Under the pieces are notes generated by a model. It was given only the letters and a program-made list of their open reading frames with translations, made no database searches and was not told where the DNA came from. DNA of 64,000 nucleotides, taken from assembly GCA_964035545.1 (NCBI GenBank), contig CAXIUT010000099.1:34021-98020 (forward strand), given 5' to 3'. A program made the translations under genes and the position numbers. This DNA comes from Bugula neritina. Its lineage: Eukaryota; Bryozoa; Gymnolaemata; Cheilostomatida; Bugulidae. Below, one piece after another: positions 1 through 9,295 of this stretch. Position 1 is the first letter of the stretch; every line of letters starts with the position of its first letter.

Positions 1-750
1 TCTCACATATATCTATGCATAGGTAGTTCTTGTTCAAGTAGAAAATACTGGGATAGTGGCAATAATAATTGTGCTACTTGTCCGATAGACTGCTATTCTT
101 GTGATAGTTCTGGTAATTGTCTTTCTTGTTTAACAGCAGATAACAGATAACTCTCATCTAAAAGATGTGTTCCTAAGACTGGCTACTATGAAAGCAATGT
201 TCAGGTAGCAGGAGATTGTACAGACTTATGCACAACTTGTAGTGGAAATACTGCTTGCCAAGCCTGCTGTGCTCTTCCACCTTGTATTGATAGACAATAC
301 TGGCATCGAACCAATGCTACCTGCACTCAATGCTCAGATGTAAAGTGTCTTACCTGTAACTCAGATGGAGACTGCCTTACCTGTTCATCAGATGTTGACT
401 TCAGATAACTCTAGTCTACAAGTTGTGTTCCTATTGCTGGCTATTGTGAGTCTAATGAAGCAGTTGCAAAAGTTGAAGAGTTGTGTTCAAGCAGCAGTTC
501 CAAAAAGATAAGAGGTACATACAATAAAGAAGCTACGATAACAGCTTTATCGCTAACAGGTGGAGTGGTATTGGCAGTGATTTTGGTAGTGATTGTAGCA
601 AAAGCAAAAGCAGCTGCTTCAAGTGCTGGGTCTTTTGCGATGATCGAGCCAGTAAATGATATCTCTGCCATCAACTCTAGTGAACAGGTAACCCCAACCA
701 CAAAACCAAGCAAACAGTTAAACCTAAAAAGCGCAAGATCAAGATATTGA
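1..750 (+). CDS. Cysteine-rich type I membrane protein, 3' part (surface antigen-like)
   Basis: Open in frame 1 from the window edge to TGA at 748-750 when TAA/TAG are read as Gln; the 5' part lies outside. It contains CxxC-rich repeats (units starting GYYESNVQVAGDC), then a hydrophobic stretch ITALSLTGGVVLAVILVVIV (about residues 181-200 of this fragment) as a transmembrane helix, and a short cytoplasmic tail ending SARSRY. The same C-terminus occurs in the genes ending at 6286 and 37277, so this is the first of three paralogs. Spacing of cysteines resembles growth-factor-receptor/furin-like repeats used in ciliate surface proteins. The ligand or function is unknown; a cell-surface coat role is inferred. 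Confidence 0.8.
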
Positions 751-916
751 TCACTCATCCATTAACCATCAATCTTTATCAACTATTTATTAATTATAAT
801 TTTAAATAGATAATCTCTATCCTGAGTTTTACTTAAATATTTTTGGATTATTGTGCAAATATTTGTATTCTGAATTAATACTCCAATCTACATTATCATA
901 TTAAAGCTTATTAATC

Positions 917-1386
917 AATTAACTATCAACTTTTTTGAAACATAAACATTTTTTCAACCTTTTCCAAGTCAAAAAAAACCTATTCATCTTCCTTCTTCTT
1001 CTCAAATATCATTAGACAATTTGATAGAAATAAAAATCAATAATAGCCTTATTTCTGAAGCCAATCTTCTCAGAATAATCAATAATACCTTATTTTTGGA
1101 GTCGATCTTCTCAGAATAATCAATAATACCTTATTTTTGGAGTCAATCTTCTCAGAATAATCAATAATACCTTATTTCTGAAGCCAATCTTATCAGAATA
1201 ATCAATAATACCTTATTTCTGAAGCCAATCTTCTCAGAATAATCAATAATACCTTATTTTTAGACTCGATCTTCTCAGAATAACCAAAATGGACTCTCAA
1301 GTCAGATAGAAAGGTAAAATACTAGAAATAAATGAGGACAACCTAACATTTATGAAGATCAAAGAAGGAAATAAGCAATAAAATGA
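917..1386 (+). pseudogene. Decayed NAF1-like gene 3' fragment
   Basis: Sequence from 917 aligns by eye with 34157-34421, the Gln/Asn-rich tail of the NAF1-like gene. The phrases for AANYQPFGNINTFQPF and for the terminal WGQPNF...NKEGNKEQK are recognisable but carry frameshifts. A 41-bp minisatellite (1038-1284) has expanded inside it, and 41 is not a multiple of 3. No upstream NAF1 domain is present. It is a remnant of a segmental duplication. Confidence 0.75.
1038..1284 (+). repeat. 41-bp tandem repeat, about 5.5 copies
   Basis: A 41-bp unit beginning CTTCTCAGAATAATCAATAA recurs at 1066, 1107, 1148, 1189, 1230 and (partial) 1271, with a partial copy before 1066. Copies differ by a few substitutions (TTTTTGGAGTC versus TTTCTGAAGCC). 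It arose from the PQNNQ-coding part of the NAF1-like tail. Confidence 0.9.
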
Positions 1387-1989
1387 TAATTACTACCTTT
1401 ATCTACTATTGATTAAACAGATGGATAACTAAGGATAGAATTCTCTTGAAATTTAATTTATACATTAAGTTAATTGACTTAATTGATTATTAGATTAATG
1501 TTCATCAACTTTAGTTGATATTTTTTTACTTTTTAAGAGAACATCTTCGATGATGGCGATAAATCTCATCGATTCAGCATATCTATGAATTAAAATCTTT
1601 ATCAATAACCTTAGCTTTTATTCAATAGTATTTTCTAAACTATCTCTAGTACTCCTTCGAACTTTTATCTCTTCCGAAACTATGTTTATTATCTTTGCTT
1701 ATTTAACTTTATATAATCAATAGAACATATTAGAAATAGATAAATAATCAATTTTTTATTTTAAATCAGATGATATTTTCTTTAGTAAACTTTTTTAGTC
1801 AACTCATTTTGAGTCTTTAGCTTTGATTTAAATAAAATTCCTTCATCTATGAGATAATTGATTAAGTTATATTGCTATTTTGAAACATCAATAAAATTAT
1901 TCAAAAGTAAAAGATAAACAATATGATTTTATCATCCAAAAGTTCTTAATAAGCAATAGTGACTTAGTTTATTGATAAATAGTTATAAA

Positions 1990-2301
1990 ATGATCGTAAA
2001 TCAAGCATTTAAAGGTTAAAAGTATCAAGTTTTAAAAATCACTAAAGAGTTAATGCCTCATAGAGAGCTAAGAAAGCTATCAAAAGTTAAAAAAATTTCT
2101 TTTAAGAGAAAACAAATCTATTTTGATGAAAAAATAAAGAGTCGATTAAAGGAAAATAGTGATGATAAAAATAAAAAGTTGTTTAATATCAACAATAGTG
2201 TCCCAAAGCAAACAAAAGTCAAACAATTCTAATATTATGATTATATTGAAGGAATTTAAAAAATACAACAGACAAAAAACCTGATGCTTTTATTTGTTTG
2301 A
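1990..2301 (+). CDS. Small basic protein, hypothetical (103 aa)
   Basis: ATG at 1990 to TGA at 2299, only 26 nt before the start of the surface antigen gene. The product is lysine-rich (for example KLSKVKKISFKRKQIYFDEK) with no signal peptide or recognised domain. It is supported by a colinear paralog at 35032-35343, which sits 18 nt before the third surface antigen gene and keeps the reading frame to its end without net indels. The tight spacing matches other genes here. Function unknown. A pseudogene or chance ORF is possible, because the paralog carries an in-frame TGA at codon 10. Confidence 0.5.
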
Positions 2302-2327
2302 TATTACGATCTTGATATTAACTTTTC

Positions 2328-5300
2328 ATGAACCAACGTCAAGTAGCCATCAATAGAACTACTAGAATATCCTTCGCCTTACTCTTCATCTTTCTCTCCT
2401 TACTTCCGTCTTCGAATGCGCAACTCTAACATCATCCCTTGGTCTATATACGTACTTATTTATTGAAATAGAAAAAATCAGATTCACTGATTCAACAGGT
2501 TCAGGTATGACAGCAGCAACAGTAGGTGGCTTCACCTTTCCTGTTACTTGGGACTACGCCCTTGCAGATAACATAAAAACCATGTTTGGCCTTAAGGGAT
2601 TCAAGTTCGATGCGAATAGTACTCTAAGCTATTAATCCTAAGTTATTTCACCAACCACTACAGGAGCTAGCTTTAAGATTATTCCTACAACTACTTATGC
2701 TAAGATTCTTTACTTAAGCTTTACAGTGGTTGTAATAGTAGCTGAAGACTAATACATGCAGTTTGGAGATAATATTTATACCAATATTTCTAGTGGTTAA
2801 TTATAAAAGACCTAAAGTCTGGTTTATAAGTCAACAGTTTAGAATAGTTAGAATTATATATTCTTTTTCGAATACTTATCACTAAAAGAAACTACTTTTG
2901 TAAACGATCAATAAACTTAAACCAAGGTTTTATTATTCATAGGTGATAGATAAATAAAGATATTCATAGGATCATAGACTCAGCTTTTAAATGTTAAATA
3001 TGGCTATCTTATAATGGTAAGTAATCCTTCTAATCCTACTACTTTTGAATGGAAATATACACATTTAACATCTTCAATAAGTGTACCTTATTCTACTAGT
3101 AATTCAGACTTTGGAAATGTAGTTTCAAAATACTGTATTGAAAGCACTTATATCATTATAGCCAAGTTTTCTGATTCATCTGCTTCAGAGTTTATATGGC
3201 TTACTTCAGAATTATAAATGACAAATACTTTTAGATACGTTTCTTATATATATCTCTGCATGGGAAATCCTTGCTAGGCTAAAAATTACAGGGATACCGT
3301 TAATAATATTTGTGCTACTTGTCCAATAGACTGCTATTCTTGTGATAGTTCTGGTAATTGTCTTTCGTGTTTAACAGCAGATAACAGATAACTCTCATCT
3401 AAAAGATGTGTTCCTAAGACTGGCTACTATGAAAGCAATGTTCAGATGGCAGGAGATTGTACAGACTTATGCACGACTTGTAGTGGAAATACTGCCTGCC
3501 AAGCCTGCTGTGCCCTTCCACCCTGTCCTGATAGACAATACTGGCACCGAACCAATGCTACCCTGCACTCAATGCTCAGATGCAAAGTGTCTTACCTGTA
3601 ACTCGGATGGAGAGTGCCTTACTTGTTCAGCTGCCGTTGATTCAGATAACTCTCATCTACAAGCTGTGTTCCTATCACTGATTACTATGAGAGCAATGTT
3701 CAGGTAGCAGGAGATTGTAATGTTTTGTGTTCTACTTGTAACAGTAATGCTGGATGCTTAGCTTGTTGTACTGGGTAATGTTCTGATAGAAAGTATTGGA
3801 ATAATAGCACTCGAGTGTGTGATGATTGCCCTGTAGACTGCCTCACTTGTAATAAGGATGGAGATTGCTTGACTTGTTCAGCTGCAGTTGACTTCAGATA
3901 ACTATCCTCTACAAGTTGTATTCCTATGACTGGTTACTATGAAAGCAATGTTCAGGTAGCAGGAGATTGCACAGACCTATGCACAACTTGTAGTGGAAAT
4001 ACTGCCTGCCAAGCCTGCTGTGCTCTTCCATCCTGTCCTGATAGATAATACTGGCATCGAACTAATGCTATCTGCACTCAATGCTCAGATGCAAAGTGTC
4101 TTACCTGTAACTCGGATGGAGACTGCCTTTCTTGTTCAGCTGCAGTTGATTTCAGACAACTATCCTCTACGAGTTGTGTTCCTATCACAGATTACTATGA
4201 GAGCAATGTTCAGATAGCAGGAGATTGTAATGTTTTGTGTTCTACTTGTAACAGTAATGCTGGATGCTTAGCTTGTTGTACTGGGTAATGTTCTGATAGA
4301 AAGTATTGGAATAATAGCACTCGAGTGTGTGATGATTGCCCTGTAGACTGCCTCACTTGTAATAAGGATGGAGATTGCTTGACTTGTTCAGCTGCAGTTG
4401 ACTTCAGATAGCTCTCATCTCCAAGATGTGTTCCTAAGACTGGCTACTATGAAAGCAATGTTCAGATAGCAGGAGATTGTACAGACCTATGCACAACTTG
4501 TAGTGGAAATACTGCCTGCCAAGCCTGCTGTGCTCTTCCACCCTGTCCTGATAGAGAATACTGGCATCAAACTAATGCTATCTGCACTCAATGCTCAGAT
4601 GCAAAGTGTCTTACCTGTAACTCGGATGGAGACTGCCTTTCTTGTTCAGCTGCAGTTGATTTCAGACAACTATCCTCTACGAGTTGTGTTCCTATCACAG
4701 ATTACTATGAGAGCAATGTTCAGATAGCAGGAGATTGTAATGTTTTGTGTTCTACTTGTAACAGTAATGCTGGATGCTTAGCTTGTTGTACTGGGTAATG
4801 TTCTGATAGAAAGTATTGGAATAATAGCACTCGAGTGTGTGATGATTGCCCTGTAGACTGCCTCACTTGTAATAAGGATGGAGATTGCTTGACTTGTTCA
4901 GCTGCAGTTGACTTCAGATAGCTCTCATCTCCAAGATGTGTTCCTAAGACTGGCTACTATGAAAGCAATGTTCAGATAGCAGGAGATTGTACAGACCTAT
5001 GCACGACTTGTAGTGGAAATACTGCCTGCCAAGCCTGCTGTGCTCTTCCACCCTGTATTGATAGACAATACTGGCATCGAACTAATGCTGTCTGCACTCA
5101 ATGCTCAGATGTAAAGTGTCTCACCTGTAACTCAGATGGAGACTGCCTTACCTGCTCATCAGATGTTGATTTTAGATAACTATCCTCTACAAGTTGTATT
5201 CCTATGACTGGTTACTATGAAAGCAATGTTCAGGTAGCAGGAGATTGCACAGACCTATGCACAACTTGTAGTGGAAATACTGCCTGCCAAGCCTGCTGTG

Positions 5301-6286
5301 CTCTTCCACCCTGTCCTGATAGAGAATACTGGCATCAAACTAATGCTATCTGCACTCAATGCTCAGATGCAAAGTGTCTTACCTGTAACTCGGATGGAGA
5401 CTGCCTTTCTTGTTCAGCTGCAGTTGATTTCAGACAACTATCCTCTACGAGTTGTGTTCCTATCACAGATTACTATGAGAGCAATGTTCAGATAGCAGGA
5501 GATTGTAATGTTTTGTGTTCTACTTGTAACAGTAATGCTGGATGCTTAGCTTGTTGTACTGGGTAATGTTCTGATAGAAAGTATTGGAATAATAGCACTC
5601 GAGTGTGTGATGATTGCCCTGTAGACTGCCTCACTTGTAATAAGGATGGAGATTGCTTGACTTGTTCAGCTGCAGTTGACTTCAGATAGCTCTCATCTCC
5701 AAGATGTGTTCCTAAGACTGGCTACTATGAAAGCAATGTTCAGATAGCAGGAGATTGTACAGACCTATGCACGACTTGTAGTGGAAATACTGCCTGCCAA
5801 GCCTGCTGTGCTCTTCCACCCTGTATTGATAGACAATACTGGCATCGAACCAATGCTACCTGCACTCAATGCTCAGATGTAAAGTGTCTTACTTGTAACT
5901 CAGATGGAGATTGCCTTACCTGTTCATCAGATGTTGATTTCAGATAGCTCTAATCTACAAGTTGTGTTCCTATTGCTGGCTATTGTGAGTCTAATGAAGC
6001 AGTTGCAAAAGTTGAAGAGTTGTGTTCAAGCAGTTCCAAAAAGATAAGAGGTACATACAATAAAGAAGCGACAATAATAGCTTTATCGCTAACAGGTGGA
6101 GTAGTATTGGCAGTGATTTTGGTAGTGATTGTAGCAAAAACAAAAGCAGCTGCTTCAAGTGTTGGGTCTTTTGCGATGGTTGAGCCAGTAAACGATATCT
6201 CTGCCATTCATTCTACTTAACAGACAACATCGACCACGAAAACAAGCAAAGGTTTTACCTTAAAAAGCACAAGAATAAGATATTGA
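2328..6286 (+). CDS. Cysteine-rich type I membrane protein with tandem repeats (surface antigen-like)
   Basis: ATG 2328, intron 2452-2471 (20 nt, GTA...TAG), TGA 6284-6286; about 1,312 aa. Residues 1-31 are a signal peptide (hydrophobic FALLFIFLSLLPSSNAQ). An N-terminal domain of about 300 aa is followed by ten cysteine-rich units of about 85 aa (two alternating types, GYYESN and DYYESN) and a transmembrane helix near the C-terminus with a short tail ending RIRY. The start and the intron are conserved in the paralog at 35362, which fixes the frame. Oddity: relative to its sister repeats it has an extra C near 3562 and a missing T near 3641, two compensating frameshifts; unless these are sequencing errors, a TGA just before 3640 would truncate it. 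Probably a cell-surface coat protein; function inferred only. Confidence 0.8.
2452..2471 (+). other. 20-nt intron in surface antigen gene
   Basis: GTACTTATTTATTGAAATAG. Removing it joins the signal-peptide frame to the frame of the extracellular domain. The paralog at 35486-35505 has an intron of the same length at the same codon. It serves as the type example for the 20-nt introns of this genome. Confidence 0.9.
3418..5965 (+). repeat. Tandem cysteine-rich coding repeats, 255 bp units in 510-bp pairs
   Basis: Ten units begin near 3421, 3680, 3931, 4191, 4441, 4700, 4951, 5207, 5468 and 5719. Type A carries the ACQACCALPPC motif and type B the GCLACCTG motif, alternating A-B except A-A near 4951/5207. 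Pairs at 3918-4427 and 4428-4937 are almost identical, which indicates recent duplication or gene conversion. Confidence 0.9.
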
Positions 6287-6676
6287 TCTTTCATCCATTA
6301 TTCATCTATACTTATTACTATTTAATAACTTAAATTTTATAATCAATAATCTCTATTCTAAGTATTACTTAATGATTAATTTCAACTTTTTTATGATAAA
6401 ACAAGAGAATCAATCTATCTTATTGATAAATCATGATGGAAGAATATTTATTCTAACTGATTTTAGTCAAATTGTTTTTTATTCCTTTATTAAAATAAAA
6501 TTAATATCCAATAAATTATCTATAAATTGTAGAAGAAAATCAATTTGATTTTTAGTATGAAGAAAAAATATTAAACCTTAAAAAATATATCATTAATATC
6601 AAAGTTATTTTTATTTTAAAAGTTTTATTCTTATTTATAAGTGATTATGATCATGAGTTTTTGAATATTTTACTAT
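6287..6676. other. 3' flank of surface antigen gene
   Basis: AT-rich with no supported gene. Parts (around 6465-6500) resemble the 3' flank of the third surface antigen gene around 37470-37500, so the duplication extended past the coding region. Confidence 0.55.
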
Positions 6677-6805
6677 TTTTTCAACAGAAAATAATAATTA
6701 AGATTAAATAAGGTAAAAATATCTCAAAGTAATACAATAAAAATAAAAATAATAAGTCTTCTTATTAAAATTTAAGTGTAGTGTGGAAATAAATTTTATC
6801 TAACT
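6677..6805 (+). pseudogene. Remnant of the 32688-33262 gene
   Basis: From TTTTCAACAGAAAATAATAA onward this stretch matches 32970-33105, the second exon of the hypothetical gene at 32688-33262, base by base for over 100 nt but with substitutions and frame-breaking changes. On the right chromosome that gene lies upstream of NAF1. Here it lies downstream of a surface antigen gene, as expected if the whole block was once tandemly repeated. Confidence 0.7.
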
Positions 6806-6832
6806 AAATTGAAATTTGAGCAGTCATGAAAA

Positions 6833-7142
6833 CATTTTCGAGATGATGATTGGAGATATCTTTTATCTTTTTATATTTCAAGAATAACTCTTGGAGATAT
6901 CTTCTTTTGTTTCTTTAGTTGTGACGTATTTTCTCATGAAATATTTTCAAGTATTATTATGATTGTGTTTGTGATGCCTTGACTCTTCTTTAGGAGTCTA
7001 ATAAAAGCAAATTAAGATTTAGTAGATGTACTTTTAGATAAGTAGCATTCGATGCGATCAGTTTTGATTCTCATATCAAGAATTGATTTTATTGAAGATG
7101 ATGGAACATAACAGTATTTCGAGAATATTTAAAAATATCAAT
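6833..7142 (+). repeat. Upstream module, copy 1 (310 bp direct repeat)
   Basis: Nearly identical to 8826-9135 (offset 1993, very few differences). Both lie 150-200 nt upstream of a DUF642-like gene. A diverged version precedes the other two DUF642-like genes (about 12860-13150 and 15930-16225). It contains a short hairpin GACTC-loop-GAGTC at 6981-6998 and the duplicated motif TTGGAGATATCTT. Regulatory DNA or a non-coding RNA gene are both possible; no protein frame is conserved across the four copies. Confidence 0.75.
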
Positions 7143-7260
7143 ATTTCAAGCTATTTTATATTTAAGCTGTACTTTACAATAAGTAATTAAATTTTCTATT
7201 TCTAAAGGGCATCGACCTTCGACGAAGAAGTAGCATCTAATCTATATAAAATTCTTCTTA

Positions 7261-7318
7261 AAACTCAGTGATTAGAAATTATAAATCGAATGGTGATTCT
7301 AGTCAAATATAATTCTAA
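7261..7318 (+). promoter_or_regulatory. Conserved core upstream element of the DUF642-like family
   Basis: The phrase AAACTCAGTGATTAGAAATT starts 58 nt before the ATG at 7319. It recurs at 9238, 13275 and 16348, each 57-58 nt before a family ATG, with only one or two changes. The constant distance suggests a core promoter or 5' UTR element. An alternative is simply recent duplication, but copies 1/2 and 3/4 differ elsewhere. Confidence 0.55.
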
Positions 7319-8467
7319 ATGAAGAAGATTTTATCCTTTCTTCTTATCAGTTTGTTTCTGGCAAACTACTGTCAGTCCACTTCCCCTCCCTAATATCTAT
7401 CTGATGAGTTCCTTCTTTCGTTCGACTATGCATGCAGAAAAGGAGTTCATCTAAGCTCATGCAAAGGTAACCTCATATGGAATGGTCAAGTAGTCTCATC
7501 AATTAACCCCAGTGACCACAATATTCACAACTATAAAATCTGGCTTTACGCTGAGATAGGACCGAACAAACTCCAATTCTCTGGATCAGGGAAAAGTGAT
7601 AGTTATGGTCTCATCATTGACAACGTCAAGATGATCAGATATGGAACCCAAGAAGATATTGTAGTCAACGGAGACTTCTAAAAGCCAAGAGTTGGAAGAG
7701 GATGGAAAATTTTCAATAACATTCCTGGGTGGAGTGGAAAAGGAATCTAAGTAGGATGGGGAAAAATATACAATAGTGGATGGAATAGTCAAGTAGTAGA
7801 ACTTGATGGAAACAGAAATTATGCCATGACTCAACTTTGGAATTTTGATGATGACTTCAACATCATCAGTAGCTGCCCTCTTCATCCTTCGTCACCTCCA
7901 TCCTCTCCGTCACCTTTACCTCCTCCTTCTTATCCTGAACCTCATGAACCTTATTGTCCTCCTCCTCCTCCTCCTCCTCCTCCTCCTCCTCCCACTCTTT
8001 CGAAAGTATTCAAACTTACTTTCCAATATGCTTGCAGAAACGGTGTCGCTTTTAACTCATGCAAAGGAAAAGCCATCTGGAATGGTAAAGTTATGCATAT
8101 TAATCCAACTAGCTATCATATTCAAACATATTCAGCATGGGTTGATGCCAAGTAAGGACAAAACTATCTGAAATTCAAAGGAACTGGACATAGTGATAGT
8201 TTTGGTCTCATTATTGACAATGTTCAGTTGGTCAGAAAAGGATGCAACAAAAATATTGTTCAGAATGGAAACTTCTAAAAGCCATGTGTTGGAAAAGGAT
8301 GGAAAATCTTCAATAACATTCCTGGATGGCATGGACAAGGAATCGAGGTCGGATGGGGAAAAATATACAATAATGGATGGAATAGTCAAGTAGTAGAACT
8401 GGATGGAAACAAAAATTACTCAATACAACAATACTGGAACTTCGATTGCTCCTACTACCTGTTATGA
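7319..8467 (+). CDS. Secreted DUF642/galactose-binding-like protein (copy 1, 382 aa)
   Basis: ATG 7319 to TGA 8465, no intron. Signal peptide about residues 1-19 (KKILSFLLISLFLANYCQ). Then come two jelly-roll-like half repeats with the family phrases FDYACRKG, WNGQVVSSINPSDH, GLIIDNVKM, then NGDF, IPGW, EVGW/QVGW and ELDG, which are hallmarks of DUF642-type galactose-binding domains. A Pro-rich linker (about residues 185-222, with a run of 12 prolines written by CCT repeats) separates the modules. It ends CSYYLL. The order starts in the middle of a canonical DUF642 domain, so modules look circularly permuted. Likely extracellular carbohydrate-binding; ligand unknown. Confidence 0.75.
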
Positions 8468-8825
8468 GAGCTTGAATGATCATAAAAACTATCTTAAATT
8501 ATAAATTATTCTATTAACTATTTTTATAATCTTATATAAACAAGATCCTTTTCCATCTCTTAATTAAATTCTTTTGTCTAATCATGAAAAATCTTTATTT
8601 ATTTTATGATCTATCACTCTATTTGGTTTGAGAATTTAAAGTCAAGTTTTCTTGAGGGTATATTTCATTCAAATTATAAATATTTTTTTATGATTTGTAA
8701 TTATAGTATCAAAATAGTCAAAATTTTATTTATTTACAAAATATTATCATGGAGTTTAATTATAGTTTTATATTCCTTGATTTTGATGTGTAGTTATTAT
8801 GTTAAAGTTTTTTTGGTTATTAAAG
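8468..8825. other. Intergenic, AT-rich
   Basis: 3' flank of the first DUF642-like gene; no gene or repeat recognised before the second upstream module. Confidence 0.5.
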
Positions 8826-9135
8826 CATTTTCGAGATGATGATTGGAGATATCTTTTATCTTTTTATATTTCAAGAATAACTCTTGGAGATATCTTCTTT
8901 TGTTTCTTTAGTTGTGACGTATTTTCTCATGAAATATTTTCAAGTATTATTATGATTGTGTTTGTGATGCCTTGACTCTTCTTTAGGAGTCTAATAAAAG
9001 CAAATTAAGATTTAGTAGATGTACTTTTAGATAAGTAGCATTCGATGCGATCAGTTTTGATTCTCATATCATGAATTGATTTTATTGAAGATGATGGAAC
9101 ATAACAGTATTTCGAGAATATTTAAAAATATCAAT
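8826..9135 (+). repeat. Upstream module, copy 2
   Basis: Near-identical direct repeat of 6833-7142, including the hairpin (8974-8991). It precedes the second DUF642-like gene. Confidence 0.75.
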
Positions 9136-9237
9136 GCTTCAAGCCTAAAAGAAGCTTTGTTTGATAAATAAATGAGTATTTATTTCTTTAGTAGTTTTCT
9201 ATAGTTTAAATTTACTACTTATAATATTGTTTTTCTA

Positions 9238-9295
9238 AAACTCAGTGATTCGAAATTATAAATTGAATGATGATTCTAATCGAATATAATTCTAA
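9238..9295 (+). promoter_or_regulatory. Conserved core upstream element, copy 2
   Basis: AAACTCAGTGATTCGAAATT begins 58 nt before the ATG at 9296, the same spacing as in the other three family genes. Confidence 0.5.

Larger units (their letters stand above)
751..1989. other. Long intergenic stretch with decayed duplicate sequence
   Basis: No intact gene seen. From about 917 to 1386 it resembles the 3' end of the NAF1-like gene at 33303-34421. From about 1390 onward it resembles the non-coding stretch 34422-35031 that precedes the third surface antigen gene (for example the run around 1540 matches that around 34570). It is therefore the decayed counterpart of the right-chromosome block. Confidence 0.7.

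Noticed and set aside
1038-1284. Possible CRISPR array
   Set aside because: The 41-bp units are directly adjacent with no unique spacers, inside a decayed eukaryotic gene copy; a minisatellite.
7845-8171. Leu-rich ORF over the poly-CCT stretch
   Set aside because: Out of frame with the DUF642-like gene 7319-8467; low-complexity shadow.
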